Assembly (NCBI RefSeq): GCF_021018895.1
Contig: NC_079382.1
Location: 18,029,501 to 18,093,500, forward strand
Length of the DNA: 64,000 nucleotides
From: Seriola aureovittata
Taxonomy: Eukaryota; Chordata; Actinopteri; Carangiformes; Carangidae
Reading direction: 5' to 3'
Shown here one piece after another: positions 49,468-61,902 of this stretch. Position numbers and translations under genes: made by a program. Under the pieces are notes generated by a model. It worked only from the letters and a program-made list of their open reading frames with translations, had not been told where the DNA came from and searched no databases. The stretch's first letter is position 1. Every line of letters begins with the position of its first letter.

Positions 49468-52400
49468 ATGGAGTCCCAGGAGTCTGCAAAGAATGAGTGA
49501 GTAAAAATTATGTTATTGAAAGAAAGCTGTCTATACATTACCAGAAGGCCATGGCATTAACATGTGTCTTGTGGTATCACTGGATTCACTTAACATGCAT
49601 GCACACCAGAGCTTACAGTGGTTCATGTTTTGCGTTACAGTGAAAGCAGTGGATTCTCCAAACGGCGCATTTCCTCGGTCAGTGCTATAAATAATTAGAC
49701 AAAAAATATACATATATTTATTCTTTTTATTAGGTCCATATCATTTACAATTATTATTAATATTATAATAATTATTTTATTTATGTTTTGTTTTTTTGTT
49801 TTCCAGATTTTAAAAGCCCCACGGAAATCAGCCAGATTCCCTGACCCAGAGCAACAGGAAAATGTGGTAAATGGATTACTTGATTTGTGAATTCTACCTG
49901 ATAATTACAGTATCATTTTTTTAAGTATGCATATTAAACTTTTTTATATTGTCTTTACTTTAATTAAGGTGGAATGTGCCAGACCTGTGGAAAAAAGGAA
50001 TTCAAGAAGAGTCAGTTTTGCCCCTGCCAACGATGTTCTTCTGTTTTCAAAGTGAGACACTAGTTGAACCAAAGTCATTTCATTCTTCATATACAAATAC
50101 ACTGATATTTCATCCCAATCAATACTTTAACTTTACAGGGATGTGAAAAATGCCTCTCCTGCCCGAAGTCCTTTACAAGAGATAATGACAGCAAGTATGT
50201 AATGTAGTAATATTTATAAACACATATTTCCCATATTTATTAAAGCACCTTTTTAATATTTGCCCTGTTATTTCATAGCAGCGGCAGCAACCACACAGAA
50301 TAGGTAAGGTGACTTGATCCTTTCAAGCTATATTCAGCTGTATTTCAGATGATAATTTAAAATTTGTCCTAACAACATCAATTTATATTATATTATATCA
50401 AGGGTCCAGGTGGTGGAAGATGGGACTCAACAGATCATGGGTAAGGATATCAATGTTTTTTTTTGTTTTACTTAAAAAACAGTTATTACTAAATGCTTAG
50501 ATAATCTGTTCCTTGCTATTACTGAATTCAAGTCTCCAAATTTAGGAATGGCAACCCTTTTAAATGCCCCTCTACATGCTTCTCAACAACAGGATAAGGT
50601 GAGCTTGAAGTCACTCCTCAATAATGCTTTGTTGTTTTATCAATGTTGTATTTCTTACCACTGTTACGGTACCAGTACATGGTTAAACTGCTTTGTTATA
50701 ATTATATTTCTTATAGTATTATAATGCTCAATGAATATTGACTGACATAAAGTAACTTAACTTCACCAGGTCAGCTTTGATACTGAGGAAAACCTTGTGG
50801 AGAAAACAGTGATGTTTTCTACAGATGAAGCATTCATGGACATGACCCACAGTCACACTATAAACATTGCTAGTGATGCAACTATTGCAGACATTTCCCT
50901 CCAAAACTATGACGCTTTACCAACTGGTGGAGAAAAAACAGTGATGTTCACTGCAGGTGATGCATCCATGGATATGACCCTTAGTCGGACTTTCAACATG
51001 ACAAATGTGTCCGTATCACTACCCACTGGCAGAAACATGGACTTATCCTCATCAGTGCCTAGTTTGGATCCAGGATTTGAAAACTTCCTTGCAAGTCTAT
51101 CTAAACCGAGTGCCACCGTTGAGACAAACAACTCCCTTGCCAATATTAAAACACAAAAGGCTGTTGTGGACAAAGAGAATCAGGTTCCACCTTCAGTTTC
51201 AGCTATGAGGAAGAAGTCACAAAATGCTTCCATGAGGACTGGGGAATCATCTGATGGCAGTGTACTCTGTCCAGAAGTTAATGTTAGCATGGATATGACC
51301 GAAGCTCAAACTGACCGCATTCTGGGAGTCACAGATGATGACGATCCTTTTCAGTGTCTTTTCCCCACAGAAGACATGTATGCCCACTCTAAAAAAAGAG
51401 TATCACAAACGACGGAGATGATGAAGACCAAACAGCTACAGAGCAGTAAAACCCTGGGATATTCTGACCCCAAAGGTACTGAAGTTTCTATCAATTAAAC
51501 TGATTATTGGGCTAATTCTTTCAGTACTACTGTACATACTGCCTTGTCTTGATACTTAGCATCATAAAACCAGAATTTCAAATTAAATTTTTCTTAGATG
51601 CTCGTATAATTTCATAATGTCCTATAATGTTTCATTCTCTATGTGTGGAATAGAACTGATTGTGTGATCATTTGAAATGCCTTGAGCATAATTCTCATAT
51701 ATCTTATATTACAATCATATCTCATTTGTGATTTTTTTAACATGAACTTTTCAATTTTATTTATTGATTATTCTCCAGATTATTTGTTATTCTTTGATTA
51801 ATTGTTTTGTCCATAAAATATCTATATATCTAATTCTGTTATATTTGAATTTTCATATTCAGATATGACATCCTTGAAGAATCCTTCTCTACATGTTTCT
51901 CATCCAAGACACAAGGTGAGATTTTTAATTATTTTACTTCGTTGTCTGAAAATTATCCTTCATACTTTATTGACATCAACTGAAACTAATGACCATATGA
52001 AAAGTACAACATAAAATTATATGCTCAGTTTTTGGAGAATCAGCTCATGTACTGTATATATGAGTTGCACTTCACATGCATCAGTACAGTTTTCAAAATG
52101 TTCTGTTTCAATGCCCATTAAAGATTACAGTTGAAAGCAAATTTTTTTTGTGAATATGTGGTAACAAAGTGCCTTTTCTTCTTCAGGTCAACTTTGATGC
52201 AAAAAATGAATGCAGAGAGAAAACAATGATGTTCACTGCGGATGATGAGTTTATGGACATGACTCAGAGTCACACTGTTAACATTGCCCATGGTCCATTA
52301 GCTCTTCAGCAAATGTCAGCAGGTGGTTTGGATACCGGATTTAATAACTTCCTTGCAAGTCTCTCTAAACCAAGTGGCCCCACTGTTAATCCTGTGATTG

Positions 52401-55400
52401 AAAGAATGGTACCATCTACTACAGCATCCTCTAAAGACACTAACACAAACAGCTCCCTGTCCATGCCTAAAACGCAGAGGGCTGATGTAGGTAAAGATAA
52501 TCGGTTACTAAATACAAGCCGCAGCTCTGGAGAAACATCTGTTGGAGGTGCAGTCTGTTCTGAAAATGACATGAGCATGGATCTGACTGAAGCTCAAACA
52601 GGCCACATTATAGGAATCACTGGTTCAGATGATCCTTTTCAGTTTCTTTTACCCACACAAGACATGTACCCCCACAGTGAAAGTCTGAAGAAAGCAAACA
52701 TGACTTCAGCACAGAAGAGCAGTGAAGCACTTGGATCATCTAACCGTACAGGTATGGAAACCATAAAACCTCTGGTTTATTTTGAGTAAGTAACCAAAAT
52801 CAGACCACAGACCACTTGAACAAAACATGACTGTTATGTTGGTAATGTAAATTATGATGTACAGATTTTAGTTTAGGACAAAAAACAACTTCATAAAGTG
52901 CCATAATTTCTATTGTATTAATTTCCCAAATGGGGGAATTTGGTTATTTAATTCTCTATATCCACGTTAGGTATGGAAACCTCATTGAAGCCATCTTTAA
53001 AACCAAAGGTGCAAAGACATCAGGTGGGCTTAACTATTCACTTACTTAAATTATGCATGTTTTTTTTGCAGAATAAATTATTATACAGCTTACTTGCACT
53101 GAATGCTTTCAAACAAAGTTAAATTCTTATAGCTGTATTTGGTTTCTACTTGTTATACAATATTGGTTCACATATCCTGACACATTTGTTATTTGCCTTT
53201 GAAATAAACAAAAATGCTTTAAAAGGAATGCATAAACATTAATGTTTTAAATTACTTAAATTGATATTCTTTTTCTTCACCACCAGGACAAGTTGGACAC
53301 TGAAGATGACTACAGAGAGAAAACAGTGAGGTTTTCTGCAGATGATGCCTGTATGGATGTGACACAAAGTCACACAGTCAACATCACTGATTTCAAACTG
53401 CAGTCACTCCAAAATCTGGGCTTTTCACCTTGCAGAGAGAAAACTGTGAGATTCAATTCAAATGATGCAGCTATGGATATGACTGAGTGCCTCACTGTAA
53501 ATATAGACAGTAACTTAGTGTCAGATTCAGTTTGCCCTGTGGAGACACAAGAAAGTGAGAAATATGGTCCACCTAAAGCTGCATCATCCTCTAACATTAG
53601 AGACTCATCAGATGGGGCTCCAATCTGTCCTGAAGGTGATGTAAGCATGGATATTACTGAGGCTCAAACAGGCAAAATTTTAGGAATCGCAGATACAGAT
53701 GATCCTCTTCAGTATCTTTTTCCCTCACAAGACATGTACTCCCAAAGTGGTAACTTGAGGAAAACAGAGATGACTTCACAACTGCAGAGCAGTGAAGTAC
53801 CCGGATCATCTAATTTTAAAGGTATGGGAACAACAAACCTTTCAAATTGTTTTGTTTAATTATAACTGAGCCAAAATTAGACTTTTTGGACAGTCATAAT
53901 AATAACACCACAAATCAAAATGTAACATTTGAACTAAAGAACAAATAGTTTCTTTGAGAATGTGAGTTATGGTTATGGCTTTAAAAGTAAAAATTTAATG
54001 TGTTTATGGATGATGTTATATTTTATGTAGTGTTTTCCTGGTATATAGAATAAAGCAATTGAACAGAGGTTGTAATAAATCAACCATTAGACACTTCCAT
54101 GGTGTCTCAATTAAGTTTGATTAAAAATGTCATGTCCACATTTAGGTATGGAGAACTCTTTGAAGACTTCTTTAAAGACAAAGATGCAAAGACATCAGGT
54201 GAGCTTTAACTTTCTGATAGTTGCTGGAGAGTATTTATTCATCAAGGGCAGAGAAACATGACTCCAAATGAATTCTGATGTTTATGTATTTATTGAATGT
54301 GTATATATATAATTATCCAACACATTCACCCTAACAATTTTATAAGATGATAATATGTGTGTTGTGTTTTCAGCTTGTTCTATATCGAGTTAAAATCGGT
54401 TAAACCAGCTTTAATTCTTAATAATTGTATTCGCTGTATTCTCTTTAGTGGTATGTTGAAAGGATTGCATGTATTATTTCTTTCAGAATGGCATCGCAGA
54501 CTTTTTTTAATTTTGTTTGCGTTTTGTTTTTGTTTGTTTTGTAATGGATAGTGGCGCTGGAGTAATGAACTAATGGACACATTAATTTCCCCTAGAGGAT
54601 GAATAAAGTATCTATCTATCTCCATCTATCCATCTGTCTATCTAAATGATGCTAACTCAGAATTCCATGAAAAGCACATTCATTTTTCTCTCATGACTTT
54701 CTCCCTCAGGTCAACTTTGATGCTAAAGACGACTGCAGAGAGAAAACAGTGAGGTTCTCTGCAGATGGTGCAGCTATGGATGTGACACAAAGTCACACGG
54801 TCAACATTGCCGCTCATTTCGAACCACAGCCCGACCCAAACTTGAACTTCTTACCTACATGTGGAGAGAAGACAGTGAGGTTCACTGCAGATAATGCCTG
54901 TATGGATGTGACACGAAGTCACACTGTAAACATTGCCTCGGAGATTGAAGTGCCATCACACCAAAATGTTGATCGTCTGCCTATTTGTGGAGATAAAACT
55001 GTGAGGTTCACTGCAAATGATGCAGCTATGGATGTGACGCGAAGTCACACTGTAAACATTACAAGTCATCTGGGACTCCAGTCACACCAAAATATGGACT
55101 TTTTACCTACTTCTGGAGAGAAAACAGTGAGGTTCACTTCAAGTGATGCAGCTATGGATGTGACGCGAAGTCACACTGTAAACATTTCCTCTGTCTCTGG
55201 ACTGCCATCACACCAAAATGTCGACCCTGTACCTACATGTGGAGAGAAAACCGTGAGGTTCACTGCGAGTGATGCAGCTATGGATGTCACAAAAAGTCAC
55301 ACTGTAAACATTGCAAGTAATGCAGGACCAAAGTCACACCAAAATTTGGACTTTTTACCTACTTGTGGTGAGAAAATGGCGACGTTCAGTGCAAATGATG

Positions 55401-58400
55401 CAGCTATGGATGTGAGACGAGGTTGCACTGTTAACATAGAAAGTCATTTGGGACCACAGTCACAGCAAAATGTCGACTTTTTACCTACTTGTGAGAAAAC
55501 AGCAAGGTTCAATTCAAATGATGGAGCTATGGATATGACCCAATGCCTCACTGTAAATATTGCCAGCAATTCAGTTTCAGATTCAGTTCTTCCATGCCAA
55601 GAATCAAACATCATATCCACCAACGGAAACGCAGATTTGCCTTTAACTGTGAGGAAGAGAGAAAGAAGCAGATCCTCGTCAGTACACAGCCTGGATCCAG
55701 GACTTCAAAACTCCCTGTCTAAGATGAGTGGCCCATGGACTAATCCTGTGATCACCAAAGCAGTTACTCTGGCTGCGCCATCCCCTGTAGAAGGTGCCAG
55801 TACAAATGGCTACCTTCAAGTGCAGAAGCCTTTTTTGGATGCAGAAAATGTAGCTCCAGGTTTTGTTCCAGCTCCCATGGAGAAGCCACAATATAAACCC
55901 ATGACAGACTGTTCAGAAAACAATGTAAGCATGGATATGACTGAAGCTCAAACAGGCCACATTTTGGGACAAACCTGCACAGGTAAACTCCCTCAATGTC
56001 TTTCTTCAACAGAAGAATCCTGCCCCAATTCTGATCATTTGAAGGAAACCGAGGCAACGTCACAGCAGAGCAATGAAGCACTGGGTTCATCTATCCCTAA
56101 TGGTGTGGTAATTGCAAACTGTCCAGATTCCACTGACTTGAGTGAAATTGCGACCTGGAAAGAACCCGGACCAAGAAATAACACTTCTTTATCACAGAAG
56201 ATTGAAAGTTCTCCCAGTGCTATTGACCAAGATGCTGATATGTTACATTCACGGAAGTCTAGACGAATGAGTTTAGCTGATGTCCTGTCAAAAGTAAGGC
56301 GTTTGAGCCACATGATAAATACAGCTCCTGATACTATGGCCATGGAAAGCGGCACAGCACCTTTGGCTCAGTTGGACCACGACTTGGACAAAAACTCAAA
56401 AGACGAAACGGCACCGCAACCCCTGCCTGTACAGGAGCCTGAACCTGAAATGGGTTTGGTAAATAGTCAAGATAATACACAAGCTCAGTGTCTTACACAA
56501 GAAGAAGCCTCAACTACTACTACTCCTTTCAACTTGAAGACTAAACAACTTATGTCAAGACTCTCAATGGGAGGCTTTAAGCCGAAACTCCCACAAAGAA
56601 GCAAACCTGATGATCCAAAGAAGGTGAATTCTGTGGGAGACCGTACAAAGACAATAACTGTCAATGTTACTAATCAAATGAGTGATTCTAACAACGATGT
56701 GAGTGATATTTACGATGAAGAGCTTGGAAGTTATGAAGATATGTCTGAAACGCTGGACCCAAGGAGTCCCCAGAAAGTCAGTGAAAAAGTGAGTCATTCC
56801 CAGGAATTCAACATCGATGAGCTTTTAGAGGAAGATGTTTTTGAAAAGGACCTTATTTTTGCTGTCAATGGAAAGAAGAGGCCTTTGCCAAAAGATGACA
56901 ATAATATGGAGGATGAGAAGAGAATGAAAGCATCCACTGACGTTGAAATGGTAAGTCAAATAACAGTCACCTCTCCTCAATGGCAAGCTAGTACTTAAAG
57001 TTTTGCTTTTACACAGAGAATTTGCACTATATTACATTACAATTTCTTTTTTTTTTTTTGAAGACATTCTTCTTTTGTGTTTTTGCATTTTCCAATTGTT
57101 TTTTGTTTGTATGTTTATTTGTTTTGCAAGGAATTACAGTCTCATTTTGTGGAGGGTGATGGGAACATTAGCACAGCTCCGAATATGACTACACACACTA
57201 CTGATGGCTCCAGCAGCAGTCACACAACCAGCATCAGATGTGAAGCTGCATTTGAGTCCAGTAAGTTCTTATTATGGTTTCAAATAGATGGGATGAAGTT
57301 CCTTATTATCCCATCTTTTTTCAACTTAATTATGCTTCCTTTGATACAATTATTTTTACTGTGTTTGTGAAATATATTTCCTTATTTCTCAGCTTTGAAA
57401 CAAAGCCTGTTTGAATCCCAGCTTGAAGACTATGCAAGTGATGAGCAAAAGGTATTTTGCTGGCATATTTTACAAAAGTATCAGTGAAATCTTAACTCCT
57501 TAATGAAAGTTATTTAACTGTCTTCTATGTTTTGATTACAGAAACTGGATGATGGCACCATTACTGTGTTAGAGTTCTTTAAACTCTTTAACATAGACTT
57601 CGTCATCCATAATCCTCGGCAAAGTATCCTTCCTGGCAGAGTAGGTTCATCTTTATTAATTTTTCAAGATTAAAAAAAAAGAAACAGCCAAATGCAGTGA
57701 TGTGATCATTTGTTTTGTTTTGGCAGATTTTGTCAGACACAGATCGCTCACCAATGGATTTACTGAAAGACAGGCATATTAGCCGTCCTAAACAGATGGT
57801 GTACGAGACAAATGTCCTGAACCTCACAGAAAAGGTGGAGGGGTATGTACGCTTCAGATTGTATAAAGATTTAAACTATTTGTCAAATTAAACTGTTTAT
57901 CCATTGGTTTAATTTCCATGAGAAGGGTTTATGCTTCGTTTTAAATTGGAGTGAATGCCCTTCAGAAAACTCTTACCAGCGGATTGTCATAATTCACAAA
58001 GGAATTCTTTGTTCACAGCTTTGTAACGCAGAACATCATCTTTTAACAGTGTGCCAGAAATCACAGAATCAAACTTATAAACTTATCTCTGGAAACTCAG
58101 ATATTACAACTGAAACTCTAAATCAGGCCTGTTTATGTCCACAGGTTTAAGGTGCGAATGCGGGACCTAGACAAACCCCTGAAGATTGTTAACAGACCTT
58201 TGTGGGAAGAGATGAGAGATTCTTCAGAGAAAGGGGTATTAATGGATGGTTAAGTTTATTTATAACTGCAATTTGTTTTCCTGATTGTTACCATGATGAC
58301 CACAAATATTTCTTTTTCTGATTCCCCATAAATATCCATCTGTCTGAATCCACAGCTCAAATCCTTCGGTGTAAAACTAAAAGAGAGAAATAACTTCTTC

Positions 58401-61308
58401 AGAAAGACGAGCAAAGCTCAGTCACATGAAATGAAGGAGGACCTGTACTCGAATCTTGTGCAGGCTAATCTGGTAAGAGTCGTCACACAGAAATACTCAA
58501 TTACTAACATTTGACATTGTTTTAAACGTGGAAGGTAATTGTCCTTTTCATCTTTTCAGGAGGAGCAACAGAAGTTGAGAGGAACAATTGAGAAAGCAGA
58601 TGAAATGATAAAAAGTCTGGATGACTGTATTTGTGAATTAGAAACAGGTATAGCTACTGTGGGGAAATGAGCCATGGCTGTCCAGTTTCTGATGCTTCCA
58701 TATCTCTGCAGTTTTTATAAATGTAATGTAGCTTTACCACCTTTCTATTTTTCCTTGCTTTAGAACTTGCTGCAGTTGAAGAAAAAGGCTTTGAAGATAA
58801 ACCAAGTCTGAAATCACGTCAGGAAGGTAACTTGGGTTAATCATCTTAACTTTTATTATTGTTTTGATATTTTTCACAAGCTTGAACTGGTCACTGTTTT
58901 GTTTTGTTTTTTTACAGAAATTAAGAAAGTCACTGAAGTTTTGGCCGATAATGAAAGGTTAGTTGAGAATATTGTTAAGGATCTTTTTCATGTAATGTCT
59001 GACAGAAATGTAGACTGTTTCTTATTCTTCTCATTGTTCCTGCCACAGACAAATGTCTGAACTGGAGTTGCAGAAGCAGCAGGATTTAAATAAAATCAAG
59101 AGGCTGGAAGCTGAAACGAGGAACTTCAGGAGCCATGTCACCGTGCTGCATATGTAGGTTTAATTGGTTTTCACATGTTTAGGCTTAGGCCTTGCTCTCG
59201 AAATATGTCGGAGCTCATTTGCAAAGAGCTGTTGATGCTGAACCTTGTCTGTTCTTTAAAGTACACACATTAAGAAAATCCCCCTTTCATTTTACTATTT
59301 TCATCTCTGTGTTTTCTGTTGCTCTCCTCAACTCTTTATTAATGAGCCCCTGAGCTTATTTCACTCAATGCTCTTTATGGGCTTTATTTTCAGTGTTTGT
59401 ACACAAATATATTCAAGTTAATACCTTTTTGTATGTGTCTTACCTCAGGGTGAATGAATGGAGGTCTGGAGAGAAGAAGGACAACTGCATAGTCTACACT
59501 TTTCTCCATGACACCATGCATCTGCAGTTGGCGTATGAAAAATACAAAGGTGAGATTTTTTAAATATCATTATATAGTCTAATTAATAGTAGTTAATACT
59601 ATTTTACTGTAGTTTAACATTTTGAATTAAGATGTTCATCCATTTGTACAGGCAAAAAAGAAAGAAAATATACTTGTTGCTTTTGTGTAAACTGAGAACC
59701 TCATCTTTTATGTCAGGAAACAATTTGTCATTAAAACCAGTGTTTACCACCCAAACTATTTGTGTTTTTATTGAAGGAACAGGTGCTGATAATCAGTCAG
59801 AGAGGAAGATATCTCACATCACCTTCAAACTCCAACTTGATGGTGAGAAAAAAACAATATCTACATATATATACATATATACTGTATATATATATGTTAT
59901 GGGTCTCTATGCTATCTGACTGCCTTCCATGTCCTATTCATATTACTTAAGTCTTCCAATCTTTCCATTGGCATTTTAAGTATGGAGGACATAGCTGTAA
60001 CTGGTAATTTGTAATTTTTGTTTTCCAACTAGATGAGAAGTCGCAGCCCCATGCCCGCCTCGTTCACAAACTACTCTCTCAGTACATTGAGAGTGAAACC
60101 TCATGGGTGGAGAAGTATCCAACAAGTAAACATGTGCCAAAGGTATGCGCAAATGGAGAAACAACAAAGATCCAGGGTTGGATGTTGTTATTTTTAATTT
60201 ATGGCCAGTTTGATTAAAGTTCTGTTAATTTGTAGTCCAAGAACAGATATTGTACTTTTTTTTTTTTTTTTTTTTTCTTATATGCTTAGTTGAGTCAGAC
60301 AGATCTTTCCTCTGATGACTTTTGTCTCCTGGTGTATGCAGCTGCTCCATGACGTTGGCCTGGTGGTGAGTCGCTGTCGTCTGCTGGGAGAGGAGCTGCG
60401 TCTGCTGAAAATGTGGGGAGGTTTAAGGCTCGACATCCTGAACATCAGCTGTGTCGACACTCAGTAAGACTTTTGAAAGATTCCTTACCTCTGTGCAATA
60501 TTAAGCACATTTTAAAGCTGAATTTACCTTTAAAGTTTAAAATTTACCAACATTTTTTGAGGATCAGGATATGAAACTGTGATAATATCATCAGGCACAT
60601 TTTAATTTAAAGCATCTCGATACCTTATTTCCCCATTTTGACAAATTTGAAGTCCAAAACCAATAAAATGGCCTCAAATCTGTCACCAGATTGGTACTGT
60701 ACTACCGAACCCTGCTCCAGGCAGTGGTACTTATGGGCATTAATAACTTTAAACATTTACTCAACATCACATCAGGAACAATTTATATCTGGGCTTAAAT
60801 TGATTAATTAATTTTCAAATTATCACAATCGTTGTATATCCTGTTTTCTTCCTCCAGAGTGCACATTGTCTTCAGTAGTCTCAAGAAATTTTCCAAGTTT
60901 GAGGTGGTCCTCTCTGTCAGTTTGATCAACCACCTCTGCGTCCTTCAAGTAGAGAGCTTTAAGAACATGATCGGAAGCTCTGAGTAAGTATGACTTTTAT
61001 TAATTGAAAAATTTAGGACCTTTAAAATAAGGAAACTTTTACTCTTGACATCCAGGTGGAGGTACATGCAAATTTAACACTTACATAAAGCAAAGTGTTG
61101 TGCTAGCATAAAGGCTTTGCTGATAATCATATGAAGGCTATATTACACAGTTTCTTTAAGGGCCAGAAAGAACCAAACAACTAAGAATAATATTTTTTAT
61201 TGGATTTGCAGGATCAAACAGATTGAAGAGATCGTGGCATCGTTCAGTCCAACAAAGAACCTCTTGACGAAGATTGTCAAAAAGATTCATGATAATCTAC
61301 TCTGTTGA
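49468..61308 (+). CDS. knl1: KNL1 (CASC5/Spc105), outer-kinetochore scaffold of the KMN network
   Basis: KNL1 recruits BUB3-BUB1/BUBR1 through MPS1-phosphorylated MELT motifs, docks PP1, and binds Zwint and the Mis12 complex. Thirty-one coding exons join in frame to 2038 residues: 49468-49496, 49641-49677, 49807-49866, 49969-50051, 50139-50194, 50279-50303, 50403-50440, 50546-50598, 50770-51475, 51863-51915, 52187-52751, 52971-53023, 53287-53821, 54146-54198, 54710-56950, 57131-57260, 57393-57451, 57542-57640, 57727-57842, 58145-58235, 58356-58472, 58560-58647, 58764-58826, 58918-58957, 59049-59153, 59449-59549, 59777-59842, 60033-60142, 60342-60463, 60858-60983, 61212-61308. PP1 motifs SILK (residues 22-25) and RVSF (56-59) are present. 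About 16 MELT-like motifs follow, then a coiled coil (about 1695-1835) and the C-terminal tandem RWD region. Confidence 0.96.
50008..50019 (+). other. KNL1 RVSF PP1-docking motif
   Basis: The codons aga gtc agt ttt encode RVSF in the context NSRRVSFAP. The companion SILK motif is formed across the junction of exons 49641-49677 and 49807-49866 (S|ILK). PP1 docking here is established for vertebrate KNL1. Confidence 0.92.
54390..54646 (+). mobile_element. LINE 3' tail ending in (ATCT)n
   Basis: Sequence ending catttaatttcccctagagg-like text (here attaatttcccctagaggat), then gaataaagtatctatctatct and further TATC units, has the look of a fish non-LTR element 3' end. No open frame survives. It lies in the KNL1 intron between the last 53-nt exon and the 2241-nt exon. 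Confidence 0.55.
54749..55568 (+). repeat. 126-bp tandem MELT repeat, seven copies, in the longest KNL1 exon
   Basis: ATG codons of the MDxT core fall at 54776, 54902, 55028, 55154, 55280 and 55406, exactly 126 bases apart, and the seventh at 55529 (123 bases, one codon lost). Each 42-residue unit has the form KTVRFxxxDAAMDVTRSHTVNI, a spacer, then SHQNxDxLPTCGE. The TVRF, MDVT and SHT elements match the tripartite vertebrate MELT repeat. Confidence 0.95.
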
Positions 61309-61885
61309 AACCAGGAATATGTTTGAAATATGTTTTTTCTCATAATGCAACTGTACCCGTTAACAATTCTCATTTTGCAAAAACAGTCATGGCATTTTGT
61401 TAAAAAATACTTTGTTGTTAGAACATGGCAACATAACACATGAAAAGGGACAAGATAAATAGTCATATTGCTGGAATACAGCAAATCACATCAGTTTCAA
61501 CTATAGTTATGGCATTACATTGTTGCCTTACGTATATTATATAATTGATCAATTTGGCTTGATTTATATTTGCTCAGTGATTATGATTACCATTTAAAAT
61601 ATTAAACAGTCGTCTTTCATTAGTTGGAGTGCAGATAGTGCAGCTTGTCCTGTGCAGTTTCCAGAGTCACCTCCGGATGGTGAACATAGACTTACAGTAC
61701 CTGGTTTTGTCTGCAGGTGCATGCATGCATGCATATGTATATATCAGATAAACGCTGTATTGTATCTTTGGCAGAGCTGAACATATGTAAATATATTTCC
61801 CTTTATCTTCTTCGTTGTGAATCAGTTTCTACAGTCTCTTTCAAAATTTGAAGAAAAGCTTTGTGCTTCTTTGTCTTTAGAAAAC

Positions 61886-61902
61886 AATAAATGTAAAATA
61901 AA
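61886..61902 (+). promoter_or_regulatory. KNL1 polyadenylation signals
   Basis: AATAAA occurs at 61886 and again at 61897, about 580 bases after the stop codon. Confidence 0.65.

Larger units (their letters stand above)
50546..56950 (+). repeat. Fourfold tandem exon-pair array in KNL1
   Basis: Four short exons of exactly 53 nt (50546-50598, 51863-51915, 52971-53023, 54146-54198) each precede a long MELT exon (706, 565, 535 and 2241 nt). All short exons start at phase 1 and end at phase 0. The last two share LKxK-type sequence (ctttaaa..ccaaaggtgcaaagacatcag in one, a near-identical tail in the other). Long exons open with related codons (VSFDTEENLVEKT, VNFDAKNECREKT, VNFDAKDDCREKT) and, except the last, end alike (SSEALGSSN-like, then phase-1 g|gtatg). 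This is direct evidence of repeated duplication of an exon pair. Confidence 0.85.
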
